From Salinigranum marinum (lineage in GTDB: Archaea > Halobacteriota > Halobacteria > Halobacteriales > Haloferacaceae): a DNA stretch of 64,000 nucleotides. The stretch's first letter is position 1. Each line of letters begins with the position of its first letter. The DNA is taken from assembly GCF_024228675.1 (NCBI RefSeq), contig NZ_CP100464.1, forward strand, positions 1 through 64,000, written 5' to 3'. A model generated the notes under the pieces. That model did no database searches and was not told the DNA's origin. It worked only from the letters and a program-made list of their open reading frames with translations. Positions 41,345 through 51,200 of the stretch are shown here, piece by piece. The position numbers and the translations under genes are program-made.

Positions 41345-43465
41345 TTATCCTCGGACGAGTTTTGTGACTCGAGACAGGACACCGGTGTTGTCGGCGGCTG
41401 TGTCAGTGTCGCGTCGCGCGTCCTCGATGATATCTGGCTCGTCAATCCAATCCTCGAATCTAGTTACACTTTCAAACTGGACTGCTGGCCCGTAAATACT
41501 CGCCCGGATATGGGCTGGCGTTGCTTTCTGGAACTCCCAGCACTGCTGCTTATCCAGAGTCGAAGAGAAATCAGCGACAATACGCCCGTCATCCTTGAAG
41601 TCGAGTTCGCACAGCCCGTCAGACAGCGCACTGATCCACTTCCGTCGCCCCGGGTCGTGTTCTTGTTCGGCCGGTTTCTCCAGCGGGACGTACTCCGGTG
41701 GTTCCCTCTCGGCGTACGCATACAGCTGCGCGAACACGTCCCGAGCATCCGCGAGTCGGTCTGATTGATTCGGGAGCGAGATGTTCTTCTGCAAGAACAG
41801 GTGAGCGAACCACGGGAACAGGTTACAACTGTCTGCCTGTGCCGCTATTTGTGCGGCTGCTTCTCGTTCGTCCTTCTTCAATTCGGAGAAGTTGACGTTG
41901 AAATCCAGCGTCTTCATGCGGGTCCGAAGTTCGGATTTAGGTTTCGTGGAGTCGTTCGAGGAGAAGATGAACGTCGGCATCTGGATAGTGCCGTCCCACT
42001 TCCCTTCCCAGTACGACTTGATGATGTCTCGGTCGATCTTCGACTTCGCCACGTCGTCAACGATGTACGGGAAAACCGTGTCCGACGCTTGAGCGCGCTC
42101 GATGTTGTTTTTGATGAAGTCGTCGCCGGTCGTGACCTCCTGCACGTACCCGTTCGAGATGAGTCGCGCCCCGAACCGGAGGAACATTCCCTTACCGCTG
42201 TCGTTGTCACCGTGAAGGAACAGGAACGGTAAGTCCTTGTCCAGCTCGGCGGATTCGTATTCGGCGTAGTGATGGGCGCAGTAGTTAGCGAACGGAGCCC
42301 AGCAGAAGTAAATAACTCCCTCATAGAAGTGCGCACGCGTTTCCTTCTCGGTTCGCGTCTCTCCGAACTCGCCGACCGTTTCGACGTACTGCTCGATTAG
42401 GCTGAGCGCGTCAGCGACTTTCTGCGGATCGTCCGGGAGAGGAGCGGTTAGTTCGAGGACAGAGTCGTCAACGCGCAACCCGACCGTCTTCTCTTCGTTG
42501 TCGACGTTGATGTCAGGGTATCCGGTGAACGTCTCTTTGTATCGTGCGATGCCGGCCGGCGTCGCTACAATTTCGCCGTCGTTGATACGGATGTTATTAG
42601 CGGACAGCGTGTCGTCCAGATTTGAGATAGCGTCTTCGAGACCCTGCGGAGAGAGGCGCACACGCTTGTCCGGACTGATCTCTGTCGGGTCGGTATCCGT
42701 CTCTTCGGCGGCGAACACTACCTTCTCTGCTTCTTCGGCGTCCGTGACGGCGTTGTACGTGTTGACTTGGTCGTCGTCAACTGCTTCGTCGAGCCGGGCG
42801 TTCAGTTCGGCGACCGGATCATCACTGAACTCGTCCCCACCCAACCAGATGTCGTAGACCTTCGCCTCCTCTTCCGCCGATTCGGCGTCCTCTATCTCCT
42901 CGGTGAGATCTTCCATGAACGGCGTTGCGTAGTCCTTATGGAACGCGTAGAGTCGCTCAAACCACTCGTCGACCGGCGTATCCCCGTCGGTACGCCATGC
43001 GATATTGACGTTGGTTTGCTTGCTTCCCTGCCAGGCCTGCTTGGAGAGATTCGCCGATCCACAGATGAGTGTGCGAGATCCGTCCTGGTTCTCGATGATG
43101 TAAAGCTTCGTGTGGAGGAGGACGCGTGCGGAATCAACAGTATGAATGAGGAGGTCACCGTCTCGTCGCAATGATTCCAGTTGCGCGGCGATCTTCTTTG
43201 CATTGTTTGTGTTTTTCAACGACCGCCGGTAGTCGTCGTGCTGGTTGTCCCCGACGATGACCTCCAGTGAATCCACCGCGAGGTCCCGGTTCTGAAACAT
43301 CTTGTAGATGAACGCGGGCGACTGACTGTACGTGACGCAGTAGACATGCTGGGCGTCACCGAAGTAGTTCAGGAAACTGTTCCACGACTTGTCGGCAGCC
43401 ATCTCCAGGTCGGCGGTGCTGCCGTCATCGAACTCGACTGTTGCTTCGAATGCTGTCTTGGTCAT
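41345..43465 (-). CDS. Phospholipase D-like nuclease fused to P-loop ATPase
   Basis: A 706-residue protein. The N-terminal domain has one HKD motif: His118-x-Lys120 in LLHTKLYIIENQDGSRTLIC followed by GSANLS (136-141), typical of PLD nucleases that work as dimers. The C-terminal domain has Walker A GDNDSGKG (419-426), Walker B VFPYIVDD (464-471) and a sensor-1-like TFIFSSND (498-505), resembling superfamily 3 or D5-like helicases. It lies between Argonaute (36-base gap) and the AddB-like gene (5-base gap). The domain union suggests ATP-driven translocation on DNA coupled to cleavage. Confidence 0.8.
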   Translation of the reverse strand: MTKTAFEATVEFDDGSTADLEMAADKSWNSFLNYFGDAQHVYCVTYSQSPAFIYKMFQNRDLAVDSLEVIVGDNQHDDYRRSLKNTNNAKKIAAQLESLRRDGDLLIHTVDSARVLLHTKLYIIENQDGSRTLICGSANLSKQAWQGSKQTNVNIAWRTDGDTPVDEWFERLYAFHKDYATPFMEDLTEEIEDAESAEEEAKVYDIWLGGDEFSDDPVAELNARLDEAVDDDQVNTYNAVTDAEEAEKVVFAAEETDTDPTEISPDKRVRLSPQGLEDAISNLDDTLSANNIRINDGEIVATPAGIARYKETFTGYPDINVDNEEKTVGLRVDDSVLELTAPLPDDPQKVADALSLIEQYVETVGEFGETRTEKETRAHFYEGVIYFCWAPFANYCAHHYAEYESAELDKDLPFLFLHGDNDSGKGMFLRFGARLISNGYVQEVTTGDDFIKNNIERAQASDTVFPYIVDDVAKSKIDRDIIKSYWEGKWDGTIQMPTFIFSSNDSTKPKSELRTRMKTLDFNVNFSELKKDEREAAAQIAAQADSCNLFPWFAHLFLQKNISLPNQSDRLADARDVFAQLYAYAEREPPEYVPLEKPAEQEHDPGRRKWISALSDGLCELDFKDDGRIVADFSSTLDKQQCWEFQKATPAHIRASIYGPAVQFESVTRFEDWIDEPDIIEDARRDTDTAADNTGVLSRVTKLVRG

Positions 43466-43501
43466 GTGAGAGCTACCGGTGTGTCGATGGGTACATGATA
43501 G

Positions 43502-46189
43502 TCAGATGTACGGGACACCGCGGATGACGCTCCCCTTGGTGAGGTAGCCTTTCATGGCAAAGTCGGCGCACTTGTCGGCGTAGTACGTGGTGATGGGGAG
43601 TCGGGTGGAGCGGCTCAGCGATCCGATGTGCGCTTCCGACAGCCAGTAGGCTTGCTCCGCAAGCGTGTCGAGGTCTGTCGATCCGTGGCGTTTCACGATC
43701 TGCAGCGGCCGCGGGGTGCCAGGAATGCGCTCTCGTCCACCGGTAGTGGTGAGGTACGAGTGGTTCCCGTTGTGAACGTGGAAGGCGACACCCTTGTCTG
43801 CGACTTCGAACCGTGATTTTGACTCGTTGTACTCGGCGATACGGGGGTTTCCTGATTTCCGGATTTCGACGAGGTCGAATCGCTGAATGAGATCCCGGGC
43901 TTTGTCGAGACGTTTGATGAGGCTCTCGACATCGAGATAGAACTTCCCGTCCCGATGGATGACTACGTGCCGCGGTGGCCGGCCTTCCTCTTCAGCAAAG
44001 ATCTCTAAGACGTGCTTTATCACGTTCGCTACGTCGTCCTCGTCGAACGTTTCGCCAGCCTGCTTCGTGACGGCCTCAGACGCGAGGATGGTTCCGTCGG
44101 CCATGATGACGTTCGCGGCCGCACCGAGATGTTGCTTGGTCGCGTGGTCGTACGTCACGTCAAGCCCGACGAACGCGTCGACATCCCCCGGGACATCGTC
44201 GATACGCCACGGAACTCCCCCCGCCTTCCCGATGAGAGACGAGCAGATGTTCCCACGGTAGCTGTCGTTGCCGAGATTGTCGACGGAGATCATCTGACTC
44301 GGCACGCCGAGCTGGCCGAGCCGCCGCTTGAACTCGGGATACGGGTCATCGTAGTCCGCTGCCGCAGCCTCGTCTGCATCCGGCACGATGATCAGCGCCG
44401 CATCGTAGTCACTCGCTTTCTGCGCGTGCTGCGAGTAGTGGAACTCCGAGCCGAGTTCGTAGGTGTCGCGGTCGAAGTCTGTCGGACTCGCATCGTAGTC
44501 CGCGAGCTTGTTGAGCAGCGAGAGCACGTACGGCCGCGCATCCTTCTCTTCGTCTGCAGGATACAGTGCGATGATGTCGAACGAGTCAGGTGTCTTGTAC
44601 ACCCCGTAGCCCTTCCGCTCCAGCCCACCAGCACCGTAATACCCGGTTTTCCCGTCTCCGAACCGGAGGTTGGGACGGTTCCGAATCACGTGCTCTCGGT
44701 ACCCGATGTTTGTGGGCTGTGGGAGCGGATCGAAGCCGAAGTACGGCGTCGGGCCAAGTAGGTCGACGAACGACGTGACGACGTTGAACCGTTCTTCGGG
44801 TTTCATCCGGCTCTCGTTGTGAATGACGTTCAGGAACGTCTCATCGACGCGACCCAACTGTTCGAACGTCGGGATGACCTTGCAGTACTCTAGGACCTGC
44901 GGGAAGATTGAATCCTCGCCGCTTCCGTACTGCAGATCAGCGATGGTCGGGTCGCCGGCTCGCACCGAGTCGATGACGTCCTGTTCGACGTGCCTCTGAT
45001 GGTACTCCGACATCGGGACACCCGGCCCGTCCAGTACATCATCGTAGTCCATGTCGATGAGTTCCTTGACCGTCGCCGTGCGCGCACTGTCGTACAGGTC
45101 CGTGTCGTGCTCGACAGTCACCTCGGCAATATCGAGTCCACGTTGCACCCACTCCGCAGCGGAGAAGGTCGATTCCAGATGGTATGCGACGTTCACACCG
45201 CAAATCACAGTCCCGTCAGCATCAACGCGAATACGGCACTTGTACTTCCGATAGGCCTCAAACAACCCACTGTTCGCGGTTCGCTGTGGGGTCGGCTCAA
45301 TGATTGAATCGATACCCGACACCTCAAAGCGACCTGCAACCGCTCGTTTCACGTCCTGCTTGACGAACTCTTGGAGCGGGCCGTCGTCCGTGTACGACCG
45401 TGCTTCAAGTATCGTCTCGCCCTGATGGACCGGCTTGACCGTGTACCCGTGAATCGAGATCGTGCCGTGGAGTTCCTCAGTCGCGTAGATACGTCGCCGG
45501 GACGCATCAGCCGTCGTCACGGGACTCCTGGTCCGTGATTTGTAGTAGTTCGCCGCTTTCGCCGTGAATCCCTCAATACCGTTCGTGAAATCATCCGGGT
45601 CGATCCCGCCACTCCCGGTCGCCCGGAGTTCGTACTCATGGACAGATAGCTCCGGCAACTCCCCGAGTTCGAACTGCAGCAGGTAATTCCCGTCCGAGAG
45701 CGGCTGTTGGTGCAGGAGTTCACCACCACCATCAGCTGTCGGCCGCGAACTACCAGCGACTTCACTTCCGCGAAGAAACTCTTCACCGTCAGATGAACCC
45801 GATATCGCCGCGGTAGGACCACTCGAACCCTTCTCCCCCGACTGCTCTCCCCGTTCCTCCGAGGATTCACTTTCTGCTGACTCGTTGTTCTCGGCAGCAG
45901 CTGGAGGTTCGTCTAATTGTGTGACAGTGAGGTCATACCCTGGATTGAGTTGCATCTCGCCACGGAATTCGTTCCCTACGGCGTTCTCTAGGAGATACCA
46001 CTCCTCAGTTTGCCACTCGAAGCCCGCAACCTCGTTTTTATGAAACACTGTCATCTCTACCGTCGCATCATCGACGTCCTCGAATTGGATTTTCCGAGCG
46101 ATGGCATCGTGCTCCCACTCGTCAATCCCTGTGACGCGCAGTTCGATGTCGATCTCTGCCCCATCCTCGATATCGCCCTTATCGGCCAT
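43502..46189 (-). CDS. ago: Full-length prokaryotic Argonaute (NgAgo-like)
   Basis: An 895-residue protein, first gene of the defence operon. The N-terminal about 90 residues resemble the OB-fold domain found before the N domain in Natronobacterium gregoryi Ago, followed by an acidic Ser-rich linker (about 95-150). PAZ and MID regions follow, and the PIWI domain has an intact DEDD tetrad: Asp677 (VGLDVTYD), Glu713 (KQAGETF), Asp747 (IHRDGKF) and Asp872 (YYADKCA). The architecture predicts guide-directed DNA cleavage at high salt. The start is supported by a TATA-like TAAATAAT (46216-46223) about 30 bases upstream, so the whole operon probably initiates here. Confidence 0.9.
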   Translation of the reverse strand: MADKGDIEDGAEIDIELRVTGIDEWEHDAIARKIQFEDVDDATVEMTVFHKNEVAGFEWQTEEWYLLENAVGNEFRGEMQLNPGYDLTVTQLDEPPAAAENNESAESESSEERGEQSGEKGSSGPTAAISGSSDGEEFLRGSEVAGSSRPTADGGGELLHQQPLSDGNYLLQFELGELPELSVHEYELRATGSGGIDPDDFTNGIEGFTAKAANYYKSRTRSPVTTADASRRRIYATEELHGTISIHGYTVKPVHQGETILEARSYTDDGPLQEFVKQDVKRAVAGRFEVSGIDSIIEPTPQRTANSGLFEAYRKYKCRIRVDADGTVICGVNVAYHLESTFSAAEWVQRGLDIAEVTVEHDTDLYDSARTATVKELIDMDYDDVLDGPGVPMSEYHQRHVEQDVIDSVRAGDPTIADLQYGSGEDSIFPQVLEYCKVIPTFEQLGRVDETFLNVIHNESRMKPEERFNVVTSFVDLLGPTPYFGFDPLPQPTNIGYREHVIRNRPNLRFGDGKTGYYGAGGLERKGYGVYKTPDSFDIIALYPADEEKDARPYVLSLLNKLADYDASPTDFDRDTYELGSEFHYSQHAQKASDYDAALIIVPDADEAAAADYDDPYPEFKRRLGQLGVPSQMISVDNLGNDSYRGNICSSLIGKAGGVPWRIDDVPGDVDAFVGLDVTYDHATKQHLGAAANVIMADGTILASEAVTKQAGETFDEDDVANVIKHVLEIFAEEEGRPPRHVVIHRDGKFYLDVESLIKRLDKARDLIQRFDLVEIRKSGNPRIAEYNESKSRFEVADKGVAFHVHNGNHSYLTTTGGRERIPGTPRPLQIVKRHGSTDLDTLAEQAYWLSEAHIGSLSRSTRLPITTYYADKCADFAMKGYLTKGSVIRGVPYI

Positions 46190-46215
46190 CTACGCCGACC
46201 AACGGACGCCCCCGG

Positions 46216-46223
46216 TAAATAAT
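46216..46223 (-). promoter_or_regulatory. TATA-like box of the Argonaute operon
   Basis: TAAATAAT on the plus strand (ATTATTTA on the minus) is centred about 30 bases before the ATG at 46189, fitting a leaderless mRNA. It is in a 257-base divergent region shared with the ATPase at 46447. Confidence 0.45.
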
Positions 46224-46446
46224 TTTTCATTAGATGAATCTCAAACACGCTAAATTTTACTTAGGCTCAAATAGCTCCAAGAAGACGTCAGTACCTTGCG
46301 GCAGAGGCCCTTCGGAGACGGTATCAAGCGACACTGAGAGTCAAAATCCACACATCAAGGCTGAACAACAGCAGGGCTATCAGTCGAACCCGAATAAGGA
46401 CATCGAGATGCGTGAATACTTGTACTAGCCAATAATAATCGTCTCT

Positions 46447-48126
46447 ATGCTTGGGACAGGGAGCGCAGAAGAGTTCATCGACGACGCCGAACACCACAAC
46501 CAGTGGTGGAGCGACGGTACCTCCCCAGAAATATCGCAAGCCGTACACCTCACCCCTCGATCTGATTTCCACCGCGTCCTCAAAACAACGAACACGTACT
46601 ACACTGACGACGTCGAGAGCCTCGTCTATGCGATTTACGGGCAGACCGGTATCGGCAAAACTACTCTTCTCCACCAACTCGTCGCAGCACTCCTCAACAC
46701 GACCGACTTCCTAAACCAAAACCAAGCAGTTGAACTCACCTCCGCAATCGAACCACGGCAAATCCTCTACATCCCCTTAGAAGACTCCTTATACCAACTC
46801 GAACGCACAGGCGACGATATTAAACGCCTCAACCAAGTCATCGACTACTTCAAAACGCACGTCGCACCCCGTCGAGGACAGAAATTCATCCTCCTCGACG
46901 ATGTCCAAGCCCTTGACCTCGACGAGGACCGGAAAGCAGAGCTACTCGAACTCGTCGACGCGGATACGTATCTATTCCTGACCGGCACCGTTGCATCCCA
47001 GGTCAACTATTCCAACGTCAAAACAGCCAGCACCGTCGACAAATTCGAGGGTCCGTGGCCGATCCTCCCGATGAAATTCATCGACGCCATTCAAACCGGT
47101 AAAGGACTCAACGCCGATTTCAACGAAGAATTCCGAAGCCGGCTCGAACAATACCAGTCAACTACTTTAGACGGCCCATCGCCCATCAAGATGATTCGAG
47201 CCGGGCTGTCCGGGAATAATTCAGAGGTCAGTCTCGATACTGCTGTTGAGACACTCTCTGAGCTCTGCTTCGGCACGTTCAATGCGGACGACCGAGACAA
47301 TTTTCATGACGCCGCCCGCGCATACCTACGAACAGGCGGCATCCTTCATCACACAGACGAACCATCGATCCGGAACGACCTCTCCAAATCCCACTTTCTC
47401 CTCTTCCTCTACAAAGAGCTCGCAAAGTACCGATCCATCCAACAACCCGAAAACCTCCACCGCCTCAGTTCCATCGCAGCTACTAACGCCGGTAGGGAAC
47501 TCCAGTACACAGCACTCAGCGATCAAATCGGCGTCGACAGACGAACCGTCGATAGCTACCTCGACGTTCTTGATGAGGGAATCGCAGTCACCGAATCCCA
47601 CGACTACTCCCTGCGACGCTACCGTCGGACCCGCTTGTATCTCCGCAACCCACGTCACCTCGTTCTCCTTTCCCAACGACAGGAACACCATGGTTTCGAG
47701 GATTACGAACGACAAGACATCCTCAACCCCGAATTCGAATACAAACTGGCGCGTACCGTCGCCTTCGATCACGCCAAACGCCTCGCCTTCACCCTCGGGG
47801 CACACGACGTCGAATACACAGAAACCGAATCTGGCCTGGTCGACTACATCCTCCACCGCGATGGATACGTCCTCCCTTTCATCCTCTCTTACCATCCACA
47901 CACTGGGAACGCCGAAACAATCGCTGCAGAGTTCGACCCCGACTCCGGCCAGCACACCCAACCCGACAGTGAGGATCTCCGGGACTTGGACTACCAGGCA
48001 CGGTACCGGTACATCATCACCGACAGTCTACCAAAGAGCGTCGTCGAGAGTGAGTCACTCGTTGTTCAGAAGAACGAAGAACGAATTTGTTATCTTCCTT
48101 TTTGGCTATTCCTCTTGATTTGCTGA
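46447..48126 (+). CDS. AAA-family ATPase (archaeal ATPase/DUF4143 type)
   Basis: A 559-residue P-loop ATPase. Walker A GQTGIGKTTLLHQ lies at about residues 65-77, Walker B KFILLDDVQALDLD near 143-156, and a sensor-like YLFLTGTVASQ later. A winged-helix-like segment (TALSDQIGVDRRTVDSYLDV, with the T written here for YTALSD) follows, and the C-terminus YILHRDGYVLPFIL resembles the nuclease-like DUF4143 tail. Such STAND-type ATPases appear in defence islands and mobile elements. It is divergent from the Argonaute operon and 120 bases before the GHKL ATPase gene, which has its own promoter. Confidence 0.7.
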   Translation: MLGTGSAEEFIDDAEHHNQWWSDGTSPEISQAVHLTPRSDFHRVLKTTNTYYTDDVESLVYAIYGQTGIGKTTLLHQLVAALLNTTDFLNQNQAVELTSAIEPRQILYIPLEDSLYQLERTGDDIKRLNQVIDYFKTHVAPRRGQKFILLDDVQALDLDEDRKAELLELVDADTYLFLTGTVASQVNYSNVKTASTVDKFEGPWPILPMKFIDAIQTGKGLNADFNEEFRSRLEQYQSTTLDGPSPIKMIRAGLSGNNSEVSLDTAVETLSELCFGTFNADDRDNFHDAARAYLRTGGILHHTDEPSIRNDLSKSHFLLFLYKELAKYRSIQQPENLHRLSSIAATNAGRELQYTALSDQIGVDRRTVDSYLDVLDEGIAVTESHDYSLRRYRRTRLYLRNPRHLVLLSQRQEHHGFEDYERQDILNPEFEYKLARTVAFDHAKRLAFTLGAHDVEYTETESGLVDYILHRDGYVLPFILSYHPHTGNAETIAAEFDPDSGQHTQPDSEDLRDLDYQARYRYIITDSLPKSVVESESLVVQKNEERICYLPFWLFLLIC

Positions 48127-48212
48127 GCAGAAAACCCTGCTCTCCCCCACGTCAGCCACCTTTATTCGGCCGAGAAACTCGCCAGGGTTATCAGAATCCA
48201 ATATCACACCCA

Positions 48213-48224
48213 GAGATATATACC
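48213..48224 (+). promoter_or_regulatory. TATA box of the giant ATPase gene
   Basis: GAGATATATACC centred about 27 bases before the ATG at 48246, which fixes the start codon and indicates a leaderless transcript independent of the upstream ATPase gene. Confidence 0.5.
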
Positions 48225-48245
48225 GCTAATTGGGCACCAAAGGAT

Positions 48246-51200
48246 ATGAAAAATTCCGAGCTGGCCTCGATCTCGGATATTCAATTCCGGCACGTGGATA
48301 CATACGAGAGTAATCCGGATCGAATCGAGGCTGACGCAGGTACCGAACGTCAGGACCGCGCTGATTACGAGGGCCGGTTCGTTTTCGAGTTGCTGCAGAA
48401 CGCCGTGGACGAAATGGGTAGCATTGACGAACCACAGGTGCGGTTTGAACTCACAGAAGATCGACTCCTCGTTGCGAACAACGGCACGGTGTTCTCGTAC
48501 AACGATCTCTACGCGCTGACGCTCACAACGCGGACGACGAAAGCTGGCGAGACTACTATCGGCCACAAGGGCCGCGGATTCACGTCCGTTCTCGGAGTCA
48601 CAGACAACCCGCGTGTATTTTCAGATGAAGTGCAGGCGCAGTTCAGCCGAGAAATGACAGCAGAGTTACTAAATAACAACGATCATCTCTCTGCTGAGCA
48701 GGACGACGACCTCGCCGCAGATAAGGTGCCCTTGCTTTGTATTCCGCACGAGACAACGACCCCATCGAGAGTCCGGGAGCTCCTGAACGATGGGTTCACG
48801 ACTGTGTTCGAACTCCCGCTTAGGGAACCTGCACGGCACCGTGAATCGATCCATACGAAACTCAACGGACTTGACGCGAACACGGTCGCGCTGCTACCAG
48901 AACTTAAGAAAATCAAGATCAGTTGTCTGGAGCAGGACTGGGAATGGAAAATTTCCCGACATGACATGGCCGGCTGTGACGCGACGCTTATCAGGCTCAC
49001 CACAGACACAGCGGATGTCCTGGAGGAGACACGCACCGATTGGTTCTGCCTATTCGAACGCACTGATCTTAATCAAGAGCAGATATCGGAACGTGCGGAT
49101 CTAACCCGACCAGAGGTCGAGGCGATGGGCGAATTGAGCGTTGGCATCGCCTTCACCGCAACACCCATAGGTACCCCACCCTCCCTTCGACCCAAGGATT
49201 GGAAACTAACGCCCGTGTATGGCGATACTAACGACCAACCACCGTATCTTCACGTCTTTCTCCCGACGAAAGAACGTAGTCCAATTCCCGCGCTCGTGAC
49301 TGGGACCTTCCAGTCAGACACCTCTCGCCGAAATCTCACACTCAACTATGATGACGCACGCGAGTACGACGGTCAGTTCAACGCTCTCCTGTTCACGGCT
49401 GTCGGCCAACTCCTCGCAGATCGCGTCATCCCGTTCTTTGAACAGTCTGCAACGTCGGCGGCGGGCCTGCTTGACACCTTAGACCCGTCGTTAGGGCAAC
49501 GTCGTGACTGGTCGTTCACCCAGGGGACTGTCGAGGACTGTCTCTTCGAGGCGATCAGGACAGGGCTCACATCCGTCGAATTCCTGCCGAGCGCGCGCTC
49601 TGACCGGCGCGTTGCCATCGATGACATTACACTACCCCCCACGTCCGCACAACTCTCGGACTTGGGTGCAGACTTCGTGTCACTCCTCCAATCAGGTGAC
49701 CGTCAGATAAACGATCAGTCACGAGTCCCAGCAGCAGAACTCTCGACCCACCAGCATGCGCAGACGTTAGTCGCCTACGGTGCGTCACAGTACGATGCAC
49801 CATCGATACCAGAGGCCCTCGATGCTGTTTCTGTAGATCCTTCCCTCCGCGTCGTCGACGAGCGTGAATTCGGACGAACCCCACCGGATGACGACGAATC
49901 GTGCCATCTCACGATTGATCCAGTACTTGAATACCTCGTTCGTCTGCGCAAGACGCTGGAGAGCGACGAGGACCGATCGGCTTTCGACGAGGCGTGCCGC
50001 CAACACGCCGTCTTCCCTATCGAGATCATTACCGACCAAGATGGGATGAAGTACGCTAGACGCGGTTCGAACGAAACTGGCACGATTTTCATGCCACCAG
50101 AGGGCGACATTACAACGGACGCCCTACCGACGCTCGAATTTCTCCCACGTGAACTGTATCACGGCACGAACGCCGACCGCGCGGCGCCACTTCGAGAAGA
50201 CGTACTCCCGGCGAATTTCGACGCCGACGTTCAGGCGATCTGGGACATCAACGACTATCTGTTCTCACAAGTTTTCGACACCGCAATCAGCCCACATCTT
50301 CCTGGACCAAACTCACCGAATGCGGACTCATCCATCCTTGCGTCCGATGACGTGCTACGAACGATCCGGGAGATGACGGACGTCCAATCGCCCGAAAACG
50401 AACGCAGTCCAGAGTCCCCTCTTCTCTACCAGTCCGCAAAAAAACCGTTTTCAGCGCTCGCACAGCTCCCCGTTCCGACGCAGACAACAGATGGAGATGT
50501 CGAGTGGAATCCTGCACACCGCGTGTACTTCAACTCGACTTGGCAATCCGCACTCGGCCGCCCCGAAGACGCTCACATCGAACCGTTCCTCGACGCCGTT
50601 GCCGCGCAAACCGATTCCGAACGGTTCGATCCAAAGTTCCTGGCTTCACCTGCATGGTTCACTCCTGACGAGGACGAACCGCACTCGAAGACGCTTGAAG
50701 CGTGGGCAGCGTTCTTCTCGTGGCTCGGCGTTTCCGAACACATTCGTCCACTACCACTGTTCGCACCAGGTGAACGGCAGAGCTATCGTCAGACACAAGG
50801 CCTCAACCGACCGCCGAAATCGACGATCACAGCTTCCGATGACCTCCGATCTGACGGCGCGAAGTCTGCCGACAATCGGTACACAGGACTTACCGAAGCG
50901 GAATGGCAAGCGTATCGTGACCACCTCGTGGGCGCGGTAACCCCGGAGATTCCCGATCCGGATGAGCAGTACCTGTTCCAGGTAAACTCCTTAGAGTACG
51001 CGTCAGAAACCCTCTCGGCCGCGAAACAATCTGACGCGGTTGGCAGCCGCCTCCTGACGCACCTCATGCACTGGTGGGACCACGGTCTCTCCGCACGGCG
51101 ACACGCGACAGTCGCGGAGTTCACCAACGAACGATGGCGTGGGAGTAACGTCAGTTACGTGTTCAACCCCGACGAACAACGGTCGCTTGGCTGGAACCTG

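Noticed and set aside
47246-48118. 290-codon plus-strand frame inside the AAA ATPase gene
   Set aside because: Ser/Thr/Pro-rich mirror of the ATPase in another frame; the ATPase frame has Walker motifs and normal composition.
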